Source of the DNA: CAVVVS01 sp963751355
Lineage (GTDB): Bacteria > Bacteroidota > Ignavibacteria > Ignavibacteriales > Ignavibacteriaceae
NCBI GenBank assembly: GCA_963751355.1
Contig: CAVVVS010000127.1
Span: 1-46,650 of the forward strand
Reading direction: 5' to 3'
DNA length: 46,650 bases
Part shown: positions 24,801-33,982 of the stretch, in pieces
Layout of the letters: each line of letters opens with the position of its first letter
Position numbering within the stretch: position 1 is the stretch's first letter
Notes under the pieces: generated by a model
What the model was told of the DNA's origin: nothing
Database searches by the model: none
What the model saw: the letters and a program-made list of their open reading frames with translations, nothing else
Program-made: the position numbers and the translations under genes

Positions 24801-26414
24801 ATGCAACATTCTGGATTTACCACCATTGATGCTGTTATTGCATTAGTATATGTATTAAGTATTATCGGAATTGGAGTTTACCTTTACAACAAACAGAAGT
24901 CAACAAAAGACTTTTTGCTTGCCGGACGAAGCATGGGATGGTTTTCAATTGGATTAACATTAATGGCTACTTTAACAAGTGCAGTCGGATATATGGCTTA
25001 TCCTGCCGGTGCATTTAAATACGGTTTAATTATGCTTTGGATGGCGATGGCAATACCCATTTCTTATCCGCTTGTAGTTTATGTCTTCATGCCTTTTTAC
25101 CATCGTCTGAGAGTATATACAGCATACGAATATTTAGAAAGACGTTTCAATACAAACGTTCGAGCTTTGGCCAGTGCTATTTTTATTTTATGGCGTCTTA
25201 CGTGGATGGCTGCGGTTGTTTATGTACCGTCAATGGTATTAAATGTTGTAACGAACGGTAAAATTCCTCTTATTCCATCAATATTGATTTTAGGAATAAT
25301 AACTACAATCACGACGGCACTTGGCGGAATGAAAGCTACTATGTGGTCCAATGTTATACATTCCTTCGTAATGTTTGCAGGAATGATTCTGGCAGTTATA
25401 CTCATATTTACTTCTGTCCCGGGTGGTTTTTCAGAGGTTTGGTCAACATTATTAGCCGCGGGAAAGACATCAATGACGGCAAAAATTCCGGGTTTTGAAA
25501 ATGCCGGTTTCTTTGGCCAGATTAAACTTTACTTAGTAACAGATATAACAGTTGTTTCGCTTATCATTACTTATTCAGTTCAAAAGATGGGTAACTATTG
25601 TGTTGATCAAGCCATGGTACAAAGTTATTTAACCGCCAAATCTTTATCTGAAAGCAGAAAAGGATTTTTTACAAACGCAGTAGCATATCTCCTTTATATA
25701 CTTTTAGTAACATTTATTGGAGCGGGTTTGTTTGCTGTTGCCTCGCATTTAAACTTTCCTAAAGGATTGGGTATCGATAAAATATTCCCATATTTTATTG
25801 CCAATGTAATGCCTGTTGGAGTAACCGGTTTAATGATCGCTGCTATATACGGAGCATCGATGTCAAGTTTGAATTCAGGAATTAATTCCAGTATCGCTGC
25901 TATACTTAATGATTTTTACGGACGGTACATTCTAAAAGTTTACAATTTAGAAGAAGGTGAGGTATCGGTAGAAGAAAATGCACGCCGGTTAAAAATTGCC
26001 AGGTATTCCACACTTGTATTGGGAGCAATAATTACCGTCGGAGCATGTTTTGTAGGCCAGATGGGAAATATTTTTATCTATTCACAAAAACTTATAAACA
26101 TGTTTACGGGACCTTTATTCGGCGTATTTGTTTTAGCAATGTTCTCGAAACGCGCAAACCCAACAGGTGCATTAGTTGCCGGATTTATCGGATTTGTGAT
26201 AGGTTCAGTTCTGGTATTTGCCAAGAGGTGGGGAATTGATTCGCTTGCCGTGGGTGTTTTGTGGCCTGCAGCCCTATCATTTTTTGCTACTTTAGTGTTG
26301 GGATACGGATTGAGTCTAATAATCGGCAAGAACAGTGAAGGAGCGCTTGAGTATACATGGCGAAAAGTGATGAAGAACTATTCACTTCAAGATGAGAGTG
26401 CCGATGAAGCATGA
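24801..26414 (+). CDS. Sodium:solute symporter (SSS family)
   Basis: ATG 24801 follows AAAGGAGGAG at ideal spacing. The 537-residue protein has about 13-14 membrane helices. It carries the SSS signature (STKDFLLAGRSMGWFSIGLT near residue 35) and the SSLNSGINSSIAAILNDFYG helix segment (about 350-372) typical of family sodium-site and substrate regions. SSS carriers import sugars, sialic acid, nucleosides, myo-inositol or acids together with sodium. It ends the 9837-26414 gene run, so it probably carries the monomer or oligomer freed by the secreted proteins across the inner membrane. The relatives in glycan loci suggest a sugar or sugar acid. Confidence 0.92.
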   Translation: MQHSGFTTIDAVIALVYVLSIIGIGVYLYNKQKSTKDFLLAGRSMGWFSIGLTLMATLTSAVGYMAYPAGAFKYGLIMLWMAMAIPISYPLVVYVFMPFYHRLRVYTAYEYLERRFNTNVRALASAIFILWRLTWMAAVVYVPSMVLNVVTNGKIPLIPSILILGIITTITTALGGMKATMWSNVIHSFVMFAGMILAVILIFTSVPGGFSEVWSTLLAAGKTSMTAKIPGFENAGFFGQIKLYLVTDITVVSLIITYSVQKMGNYCVDQAMVQSYLTAKSLSESRKGFFTNAVAYLLYILLVTFIGAGLFAVASHLNFPKGLGIDKIFPYFIANVMPVGVTGLMIAAIYGASMSSLNSGINSSIAAILNDFYGRYILKVYNLEEGEVSVEENARRLKIARYSTLVLGAIITVGACFVGQMGNIFIYSQKLINMFTGPLFGVFVLAMFSKRANPTGALVAGFIGFVIGSVLVFAKRWGIDSLAVGVLWPAALSFFATLVLGYGLSLIIGKNSEGALEYTWRKVMKNYSLQDESADEA

Positions 26415-26568
26415 ACCTATTAGATACAGCTTTTCTCTTTTAGGATTTCATCTTGAGAGTTTTAAATATGCCGTCTGGAATTATTTCTGCGGAATGAAGT
26501 TTAATTCAGCAGCAATAAAATATGAATTTAATTAGTATTTCATACTATTAATAAAACAGGAGAAAAAT

Positions 26569-27333
26569 ATGAATCAACTTTTCGATGTTAATGGAAAGAT
26601 TGCGCTGATAACCGGTTCAGGGCAAGGAATCGGTTTCACTTTAGCCAAAGGCCTGGGCAAGGCTGGCTGTATCGTGATTTTAAATGATATCGTTGAAGAA
26701 AGACTTGATGCCGCAGTGGATCAATTGAAAAGTGAAGGAGTAAATGCTCACGGAATAATCTTTGATGTGCGGAACGAGAAATCTGTTAACGAAAAATTCA
26801 TACAGGCAGAGAATAAAATCGGGCCGATTGATATACTAGTAAACAACGCGGGGATACAAATTAGAGGCCCACTTGAAGATTTTCCTCTTTCGGAATGGCA
26901 GCGAATAATTGACATTAATTTAACAGGTACGTTTATCGTCTCGAAATCAGTTGTAAAAAGTATGATAAAACGAAAATCAGGAAAAATTATAAATATCTGT
27001 TCCATGCAGAGCGAACTTGCCAGGCCTTCCATAGCGCCATACACAGCATCTAAAGGCGGAGTTAGGAATTTAACCAGAGGTATGGCTACTGAATGGGGTA
27101 AATATAATATACAGACAAACGGAATCGCTCCGGGATATATTAAGACCGCGATGACCAAGTCTCTTTATACGGACGAGAAATTCGATTCATGGTTACGTGG
27201 GAGAACGCCGGCAAATCGCTGGGGCGAACCGGAGGAACTTATAGGTACTTTAATATTTCTTGCCTCTAAAGCATCAGACTATGTTAACGGGCATCTGGTT
27301 TATGTCGACGGAGGAATGCTTGCATGCGTATAA
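26569..27333 (+). CDS. Short-chain dehydrogenase/reductase, gluconate 5-dehydrogenase/KduD-like
   Basis: ATG 26569 follows CAGGAGAAAAAT. The 254 residues are a classical SDR: cofactor motif ITGSGQGIGFTLAKGL (about 13-28), NNAG (about 91-94), the serine region NICSMQSE (about 141-148) and YTASKGG with catalytic Tyr and Lys (about 157-161), ending in GxLVYVDGGML. The closest well-known relatives are 2-deoxy-D-gluconate 3-dehydrogenase, KduD and gluconate 5-dehydrogenase, which interconvert keto- and hydroxy-sugar acids with NAD(P). It is cytoplasmic. It sits 154 bases after the symporter and before transketolase, consistent with sugar-acid catabolism. The exact substrate is uncertain. Confidence 0.85.
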   Translation: MNQLFDVNGKIALITGSGQGIGFTLAKGLGKAGCIVILNDIVEERLDAAVDQLKSEGVNAHGIIFDVRNEKSVNEKFIQAENKIGPIDILVNNAGIQIRGPLEDFPLSEWQRIIDINLTGTFIVSKSVVKSMIKRKSGKIINICSMQSELARPSIAPYTASKGGVRNLTRGMATEWGKYNIQTNGIAPGYIKTAMTKSLYTDEKFDSWLRGRTPANRWGEPEELIGTLIFLASKASDYVNGHLVYVDGGMLACV

Positions 27334-27531
27334 CCCCGATTTGAATAAGTTCTGATTAATTCGCACCTATAAAAAAGAGTTTGGAGACTGTGTTTCCATT
27401 TTAAATATTGTAAGCTAATAAAATTCAAATAACGTTGCTTCATTATTAAACGGAAAAACATAAATAATAAAAATCAGAGACGTTTTAGTCGGAATAGAAC
27501 ATAGAATTCTCATAATTTCAGGAGATACTAA

Positions 27532-29550
27532 ATGAACACAAAAGAAATCGGTATACTTCAAAAAATAGCTCATACTGTACGAGCATTATCTGCCGATGCG
27601 ATTGAAATTCAAAAATCTGGTCACCCAGGTCTTCCACTAGGAGCAGCAGAAATAGGTACTTATCTTTTCACCAAAGTGTTGCATTATAATCCTAAAAATC
27701 CAAATTGGTTCGGAAGAGACAGGTTCATTCTATCAGCAGGACACGGTTCTATGCTGCTTTATTCACTTCTTCACTTGAGTGGATACAACTTAGGTCTGGA
27801 TGAGATAAAAAACTTTCGCCAATTGAATTCGCTCACTCCAGGACATCCAGAATATGGCGAAACGCCGGGAGTTGAAGTTACGACTGGTCCTTTGGGACAG
27901 GGCGTAGCAGCCGGAACCGGTATGGCAATATCTCAGAAATTACTTGCAGCACGATTCGGAGAAGAATTATTCGATTCGAAAATTTGGGTACTTGCAGGTG
28001 ATGGATGTATGATGGAAGGAATTTCATCGGAGGCAGGCAGTCTTGCGGGTACGTTAAGATTAAACAATTTGGTAATTATCTACGATTCCAACGACATTTG
28101 TCTTGATGGTCCGACAGAAGAATCCTTCAGTGAAAACACTGCGAAACGTTATGAGGCATACGGTTTTAAGGTAATGATAATTGATGGATATGATTTTAAT
28201 GCAATGGAAAATATCTTTACAAAAGCCAGACATGAAAAAGACTGCCCCGTTTTAATTATTGCCAAAACGGTGATAGGTAAATATTCGCCATCGCGTCAGG
28301 GGAAGAGCATCAGTCACGGAAGGTTTCTTGGACCGGAAGAGATGAGGGGATTTAAAGAATCCATCGGTTGGCCCCCGGAGCCTCTATTTTATATTCCCGA
28401 TGAGGTAAAGAACTATTTCGAATATAAAAAAACGGAATATGAAAAATATGAGAATGAGTGGAATGAAAAATTGGAAAGTATGAAATCGAAAGATCTGGGA
28501 AAAGCAGAATTGTGGAAAATATTTGAAAAGAAAAAACTCCCTGAGAATTTCGCGGAACAAATTTGGAATATGGATATAAACCCGGACCAACCGACTAGAA
28601 AGTACAATGAAGCGCTTATAGCAAAAGTAGCGGAGCTGCTTCCGTTTGTGATAAGTGGTTCAGCTGATGTTGCGAGTGTTGATCTCACATGGCTGCCTGG
28701 AAACCGTATCGTATCAATGGATGGTTGGAATGCACAGCAGATAAAATTCGGAGTAAGGGAGTTCTGTATGGCAGCATCTGCATACGGAATGAATCTATAC
28801 GGGATGCTGCAGCCGGTTATAGGAACGTTTCTTACTTTTTCCGATTATATGCGGAACGCAATTAGAATGGCGGCGCTCATGAAGCAGCGGGTGATATTTG
28901 TTTTTTCGCACGACTCAATCATGCTAGCACAGGATGGACCCACTCATCAGCCAGTAGAGCATTTAATGTCACTCAGGCTGACACCCGGACTGACAATGTT
29001 TCGTCCCGGAGACGAAAATGAATCAAAAGCAGCCTGGACGGAAGCATTCAATATTTACGGAGGGCCGGTTGCACTTTGCTTTACACGTCAACCAGTAAAA
29101 TCAACAGTAAGCAATTTGACCTTAGTTAAAGCTAGAGAGGGGATGAAGCATGGTGCATACGTGTTGTATGGTAAGCCTGAATCGTATGTTGATGTTGAAA
29201 TATTCGCCACCGGCTCGGAAATACATCCGGCTGTTGGCTCGGCCAAAATCCTTGAAGAGGAAGGTTATTCGGTAAGAGTTATTTCCGTGCCCAGTTGGGA
29301 TTTATTTGAAAAACAGAGTGAAAATTATAAAAAATATATTACAGGAGGAGATGCTGGTCTTAAAGTAAGCATCGAAGCCGGAGTAGGATTGGGATGGCAG
29401 CGGTTTGTCGGCACAACTGGTCTGATAATTTCACAAGAGACTTACGGCGCTTCCGCGCCTGAAGGGGTAATGGCAGAGCACTTCGGCTTTACGACGGAGA
29501 AAATTTTAGCAAAAATTAAGGGTAATATTCGCGAAGAAGTTTTAAAATAA
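27532..29550 (+). CDS. tkt: Transketolase
   Basis: ATG 27532 follows CAGGAGATACTAA. The 672 residues have the full three-domain plan. The thiamine-binding domain has the SAGHGSMLLY motif, TTGPLGQGVAAGTGMA, and the GDGCMMEG to NNLVIIYDSND diphosphate/Mg site (about 155-187). The pyrimidine domain has the catalytic glutamate in GVREFCMAASAYG (about 405) and FSHDSIMLAQDGPTHQPVEH. The C-terminal domain has FATGSEIHPAV. It transfers two-carbon ketol units between pentose and hexose phosphates. A dedicated copy in a catabolic locus suggests that the substrate enters through pentose phosphates. The promoter was not clear in the 198-base gap upstream. Confidence 0.95.
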   Translation: MNTKEIGILQKIAHTVRALSADAIEIQKSGHPGLPLGAAEIGTYLFTKVLHYNPKNPNWFGRDRFILSAGHGSMLLYSLLHLSGYNLGLDEIKNFRQLNSLTPGHPEYGETPGVEVTTGPLGQGVAAGTGMAISQKLLAARFGEELFDSKIWVLAGDGCMMEGISSEAGSLAGTLRLNNLVIIYDSNDICLDGPTEESFSENTAKRYEAYGFKVMIIDGYDFNAMENIFTKARHEKDCPVLIIAKTVIGKYSPSRQGKSISHGRFLGPEEMRGFKESIGWPPEPLFYIPDEVKNYFEYKKTEYEKYENEWNEKLESMKSKDLGKAELWKIFEKKKLPENFAEQIWNMDINPDQPTRKYNEALIAKVAELLPFVISGSADVASVDLTWLPGNRIVSMDGWNAQQIKFGVREFCMAASAYGMNLYGMLQPVIGTFLTFSDYMRNAIRMAALMKQRVIFVFSHDSIMLAQDGPTHQPVEHLMSLRLTPGLTMFRPGDENESKAAWTEAFNIYGGPVALCFTRQPVKSTVSNLTLVKAREGMKHGAYVLYGKPESYVDVEIFATGSEIHPAVGSAKILEEEGYSVRVISVPSWDLFEKQSENYKKYITGGDAGLKVSIEAGVGLGWQRFVGTTGLIISQETYGASAPEGVMAEHFGFTTEKILAKIKGNIREEVLK

Positions 29551-29812
29551 TTTAAATTCTTACACTTATTTCGTGGATACAAATTCGGAATTTTTTATAT
29601 GAAATTAAATTGTCGGATTAGCTAAGAATTGTGAGTAAAAATACGACTGGTTATTTTAGGTGTAAAAGATTTGGCGATGATAATTAAAAAAGAAAATTAA
29701 ATTGTCAACCTCTAATCTATTTATGAGAATTAAACAGGCCATAAATTGTAACCAATCTTACTTTTAAAGAGCGGATTTAGAATTTTTAAGTGGAAAATGA
29801 TTGAGGATTATT

Positions 29813-31180
29813 TTGTTTAAGAAAATAAAAGAGTTCTTTAAAACAGGTCCGGATAAAACTCCTATAATCGACAAAAACCAGGTTAAAAAGATATATGAAA
29901 GTAAAAGGTGGAGTGTTTTAATTTCGTTGATTCTCGGCTATGGATTTTTCTATACGTGTAGATTGGGATTGTCCGTAGCTAAAAAGCCGATGCTTGATGC
30001 CGGATTATTATCTGTTACTGAATTGGGTGTAATAGGAGGTGTCCTGTTATATGTTTATGCTGTAGGTAAATTTGTAAACGGCATGTTATCCGATCGGGCA
30101 AACATCAAAAGATTTATGTCTATTGCACTTTTGCTTTCCGCTCTAGTAAATATTCTGTTCGGTTTTACGCATTTGTTTATTGTATTTGTAATATTGTGGG
30201 GAACCAACGGATGGTTCCAATCAATAGGATCGGCGCCTAGTGTTGTTTCAATATGCCAGTGGTACAGCAATAAGGAATATGGTACCAGATATGGAATTTG
30301 GGCGGGATCTCACAATATTGGGGAAGGACTAACATTTGTAGGCACAGCTTTTCTTATTAGTACTTTTGGATGGCGTGCAGGTTTTATTGGTCCCGGTTTA
30401 ATCGGCATTTTTATTGGACTCGTTCTTTACAATACATTAGCAGATCGTCCGGAAACTTATGGATTGCCCAATGTTGCCGATTATAAAAATGATTATTCAG
30501 CGGGGAAGCCGTTTAAGGAAAATATAGGCAGTTTACAAAAAAAAGTTTTTAGGAATCCATATGTGTTGATTTTGGCATTTAGCAGCGCACTGATGTATGT
30601 TGCCAGATATGCAATTGATGATTGGGGAATTCTTTTTTTGCAGGAATCAAAAAATTACGCGCTGGTTAATGCAAGTTTTGTAATGGGAGCCTATCCGATA
30701 ATGGGATTTATCGGTGCAACTTTTTCAGGTTTTATTTCAGATAAGTTGTTCAATTCAAGAAGAAATATCCCCACACTTTTATATGGATTAATTGAAACGG
30801 GTGCAGTTATAATGCTTTATCTTGTCCCTCCCGGACATTTTTGGCTCGATACTATTGCTATGGGCCTTTTCGGTTTCGGAATAGGAGGGTTGATTGTTTT
30901 CTTAGCAGGATTAATAGCTATCGACATTACATCCAAGGCTGTTGCTGGTACTGTAAAAGGAATAATTGGATTGTTTAGTTATTTAGGTGCTGCTACACAG
31001 GATTGGATAAGCGGTTTCCTAATAGATAGTAGTAAAAAAATTCAAAACGGTAAAGTTATTTATAATTTTAATCATGCATTCTATTTCTGGATCGGTGCTT
31101 CAATACTATCAATGCTGCTTGTTTTAATTATCTGGAATTCAAAACCAAAAGAATTGCAAGATTCAGAATTACCAATTTGA
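29813..31180 (+). CDS. MFS transporter, organophosphate/sugar-phosphate (GlpT/UhpC) type
   Basis: I choose TTG 29813 because TGAGGATT lies seven bases before it; an in-frame TTG 12 bases earlier overlaps that site. The product of about 455 residues has 12 membrane helices. OPA-family marks include LGYGFFYTCRLGLSVAKKPM near the N-terminus, GKFVNGMLSDRANIKRFM after helix 3, GTNGWFQSIGSAPSV in helix 4-5, and RAGFIGPGLIGIFIG. Relatives exchange glycerol-3-phosphate or hexose-6-phosphate for phosphate. In Bacteroidota similar carriers sit in glycan loci and may take sugars or sugar acids. A phosphoesterase in the same region is compatible with phosphorylated substrates. A short ATG frame at 29797 terminates after seven codons. 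Confidence 0.88.
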   Translation: MFKKIKEFFKTGPDKTPIIDKNQVKKIYESKRWSVLISLILGYGFFYTCRLGLSVAKKPMLDAGLLSVTELGVIGGVLLYVYAVGKFVNGMLSDRANIKRFMSIALLLSALVNILFGFTHLFIVFVILWGTNGWFQSIGSAPSVVSICQWYSNKEYGTRYGIWAGSHNIGEGLTFVGTAFLISTFGWRAGFIGPGLIGIFIGLVLYNTLADRPETYGLPNVADYKNDYSAGKPFKENIGSLQKKVFRNPYVLILAFSSALMYVARYAIDDWGILFLQESKNYALVNASFVMGAYPIMGFIGATFSGFISDKLFNSRRNIPTLLYGLIETGAVIMLYLVPPGHFWLDTIAMGLFGFGIGGLIVFLAGLIAIDITSKAVAGTVKGIIGLFSYLGAATQDWISGFLIDSSKKIQNGKVIYNFNHAFYFWIGASILSMLLVLIIWNSKPKELQDSELPI

Positions 31181-31350
31181 AACGAATGGATCCCATACTT
31201 TTAAGTGAAAGGTGTTTTTATCAATTTCTATTGTGGCGACCCTATTGAAAAGTTAAATCAAATGTTGGAAGAAGAAAAAGGAAATGAAATTTAATAATAT
31301 CTCCTTCATTTGATGAAATGTGTGAGTGTTTACATTATTTGGGAAAGGAA

Positions 31351-32163
31351 ATGAAAAGAAAAAATATTAAAGTTTGTTTGTTGGTATTAATTTCAACTTT
31401 CTTGTTTATTTCTATGACCTACACTGGACAACGAAAGTTTATTGAAGTAAGAAGATATAAAATTCCAGAAGCCAGGCAGGGAATAGCGGTTGATAAAAAT
31501 TATTTGTATGCAATTGATACAAGAGCTATAGCTAAATACGAAAAAAGTACTGGCAAATTGGTTAGTAAATGGGAAGAAGAAAAAGACGGTCCTATAAAGC
31601 ATCTTGACAGCGGCGTTATAATTAACAATAAACTATACTGTGCTCATTCAAATTATCCTGAATTCCCAATGACAAGTTCGATTGAAATTTGGGATGTAAA
31701 ATCATTGAAACATATAGGTAGTCACAGCTTCGGCATAAATTGGGGCTCATGTACATGGGTGGATCGTTATCAAAATTATTGGTGGGCTGCATTTGCTCAC
31801 TACAATAAATGGAAAGATTCAACCAACACAGATGTGCGTTGGACAACTGTGATTAAGTTCGACGATAAATGGCGAATGTTAGAATCTTGGATATTTCCTA
31901 GCGAAGTAAGCAAAAAATTCGGGAAGATGAGTAACTCTGGAGGTACATGGGGGCCTGACGGTTATTTATATTGCACTGGGCATGATGCATCGGAACTATA
32001 TGTGTTAAAATTGCCTTCAACCGGATCGGTTTTGGAATTGATTGAAACTGTTCCTATTGATTGTACGGGACAGGGATTTGCTTGGGATAGATCAGATTCT
32101 GAATCAATCTATACAATTGATAAAGCAAAGCGAGAAGTGATTCAATCAAAATTTATAAGGTAA
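31351..32163 (+). CDS. Secreted WD/YncE-like beta-propeller protein
   Basis: The start is set at ATG 31351, preceded by GGGAAAGGAA; a longer frame from 31318 lacks a site. The 270 residues begin with a signal peptide (about 1-25). They run through blade-like repeats: GIAVDKNYLYAIDTRAIAKY, SSIEIWDVKSLKHIGSHSF, GPDGYLYCTGHDASELYVLK, GQGFAWDRSDSESIYTIDKA. Similar proteins in databases are sometimes labelled cycloisomerase or gluconolactonase-like, but I see no proven activity. It lies between two transporter genes, so a periplasmic role on the imported sugar acid (for example lactone opening) is possible. The 170-base gap upstream contains only a possible 29-codon frame (31205-31294) without a ribosome binding site. 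Confidence 0.65.
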   Translation: MKRKNIKVCLLVLISTFLFISMTYTGQRKFIEVRRYKIPEARQGIAVDKNYLYAIDTRAIAKYEKSTGKLVSKWEEEKDGPIKHLDSGVIINNKLYCAHSNYPEFPMTSSIEIWDVKSLKHIGSHSFGINWGSCTWVDRYQNYWWAAFAHYNKWKDSTNTDVRWTTVIKFDDKWRMLESWIFPSEVSKKFGKMSNSGGTWGPDGYLYCTGHDASELYVLKLPSTGSVLELIETVPIDCTGQGFAWDRSDSESIYTIDKAKREVIQSKFIR

Positions 32164-32493
32164 TAAAAATTTTATCGTGCTAAAATCGGATAGTGTGAAA
32201 AAATAAAAGATTTTATAACAAATAATAAAATTATTGTTATACATGGAAACTGAATCTGAGAAGAGGCAACTTCCGAATGTTTAGAGTATTAATTTAAGTG
32301 AATAAGATAACCAACTTATTCAAAACTGAGTATAAATTTTTTACGCGGGAATGAATTTGTTAATTGAAGAATGGAAAAAGGAAGATAAGGAGTTTTATGG
32401 AATAATATTTTATTGAATTAATAAGAAAGAATAGAAGTATCAAAATTAGTAACATAAAAAAAATTCGAAATTAATAATTAGAGGATACCAGTA
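32164..32493. other. Intergenic gap, no recognised gene
   Basis: 330 AT-rich bases. Only a 21-codon frame near 32350-32420 is visible, with no ribosome binding site or family signal. The gap must hold a promoter or processing site for the gntP-like gene, but no clear -35/-10 pair stands out. Confidence 0.4.
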
Positions 32494-33837
32494 ATGTCTC
32501 ATGTTCATTTTCTGATGTTGGTTCTTATTCTAAGCATTATATTTATTATATACATGACCACTAAAATTAAAATGCATGCATTTTTTGTCCTTATTATTGC
32601 AGCATTAGGAGTTGGTGTACTGGCAGGACTTCAACCGGGCAGTATTATTTCTTCAATCAAACAAGGATTTGGAGATACACTAGGGGCTATCGGAATTGTG
32701 ATTGTGGCTGGTACTTCATTAGGAGTAGTGCTCGAAAAGACTGGCGCAGCAATTTCTATGGCTGATTTTATTTTAAGACGCGTTGGCAAAAAAAATACTT
32801 CCCTAGCCATGAGTTTAACAGGATTGGTCTTTGGCATTCCGATTTTTTGCGATTCGGGTTTTGTAGTTTTGAGTCCGCTAAACAAATCACTTGCTGTCAG
32901 ATCAAATACCTCTATGGCTGTTATGGCGGTATCGCTTGCTACAAGTCTTTTAGCTGTACATTGTTTTATACCCCCTCACCCCGGTGCAACTGCTGCTGCT
33001 GGAATAGTTGGGGTAGATCTTGGACAATTAATGCTTACTGGTTTAATTATTGCGGTTCCGACAGCTGGAGTTGGTTTTATTTGGGCAAATACATTTGGAA
33101 AAAGATATAATGTAGTAGCTTCAAACGATACTTCTCCAGAAAACCAGGTTTTAAATGATCAAAAACTTCCTAATCCATACCTTTCATTTATCCCGGTAGT
33201 TTTACCAATTATATTAATAGCTCTTAAATCTATACTCGCTCTTTTTATTAATAAATTAACTGATGGATTTTTGATTCGGGCAATTATATTTATTGGGGAT
33301 CCATCTGTTGCATTATTAATTGGTTTGGCAATTAGTTTTACATTAGTCAGTAATTGGAAAAAAGAAATATTAGATGATTGGCTGGGAGAGGGGGTGAAAA
33401 ATGCAGGCAGTATATTAGCAATAACTGCTGCAGGCGGTGCCTTTGGAACAATCTTGAAAGCAACTGGTGTTGGAGTTTCAATTGGTAATATGCTCTCACC
33501 TCTTGGATTGGGAATACTTCTTCCATTTCTGATAGCAGCCGGATTAAAAACAGCACAGGGTTCATCAACGGTAGCAATTATAACCGCCTCTTCATTGATA
33601 TTGCCTTTACTCCCGGAACTCCATTTGAATGCAGGTTGGGGTCCGATACTTACGGTTCTTTCAATGGGTGCTGGTTCAATTGTAGTCTCACATGCTAATG
33701 ACAGCTATTTTTGGGTCGTAACTAAATTTTCCGACCTCAATTTGGAAACGTCGTTAAAAGTTTTTACTACAGCTACCTTAGTAATGGGTATAACTGCAGA
33801 ATTGATTATATATATTTCCTCTATGTTTTTAATCTGA
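32494..33837 (+). CDS. GntP-family gluconate/hexonate permease
   Basis: ATG 32494 follows AGAGGATACCAGTA. The 447-residue, roughly 12-helix protein carries GntP family features. These are the early TKIKMHAFFVLIIAALGVG helix, GFGDTLGAIGIVIVAGTSLG (about 58-78), the highly conserved GIPIFCDSGFVVLSPL loop (about 113-128), HCFIPPHPGATAAAGI (about 150-165) and GLKTAQGSSTVAIITAS near residue 350. The family imports gluconate, idonate, fructuronate and similar acids with protons. With 6-phosphogluconate dehydrogenase and a KDG kinase-like gene downstream, import of a sugar acid is strongly suggested. Confidence 0.94.
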   Translation: MSHVHFLMLVLILSIIFIIYMTTKIKMHAFFVLIIAALGVGVLAGLQPGSIISSIKQGFGDTLGAIGIVIVAGTSLGVVLEKTGAAISMADFILRRVGKKNTSLAMSLTGLVFGIPIFCDSGFVVLSPLNKSLAVRSNTSMAVMAVSLATSLLAVHCFIPPHPGATAAAGIVGVDLGQLMLTGLIIAVPTAGVGFIWANTFGKRYNVVASNDTSPENQVLNDQKLPNPYLSFIPVVLPIILIALKSILALFINKLTDGFLIRAIIFIGDPSVALLIGLAISFTLVSNWKKEILDDWLGEGVKNAGSILAITAAGGAFGTILKATGVGVSIGNMLSPLGLGILLPFLIAAGLKTAQGSSTVAIITASSLILPLLPELHLNAGWGPILTVLSMGAGSIVVSHANDSYFWVVTKFSDLNLETSLKVFTTATLVMGITAELIIYISSMFLI

Positions 33838-33873
33838 TAAAGATAGTAATGATTTTATATCCTATGAATGGTT

Positions 33874-33903
33874 TTGACAGATTGGAATATTTTCATATAT
33901 AAT
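33874..33903 (+). promoter_or_regulatory. Promoter upstream of the sialidase-like gene
   Basis: TTGACA (33874-33879), an 18-base spacer and TATAAT (33898-33903) are a near-consensus promoter about 75 bases before the start codon. The sialidase-like gene and the adjacent dead UROD gene therefore form their own transcript. Confidence 0.65.
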
Positions 33904-33982
33904 AATTCAATCCAAATTTTTTATAAGACTGAACATTTTTTACCTAAAATTAATATTCATATTTTGTTACATGGAGTCTCTC

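Noticed and set aside
26748..27158. 136-codon minus-strand frame opposite the SDR gene
   Set aside because: It is antisense to conserved SDR motifs, with no ribosome binding site.
31205..31294. 29-codon frame with GTG start
   Set aside because: No ribosome binding site. The stretch FYCGDPIEKLNQMLEEEK looks protein-like, but it is too short to support a gene.
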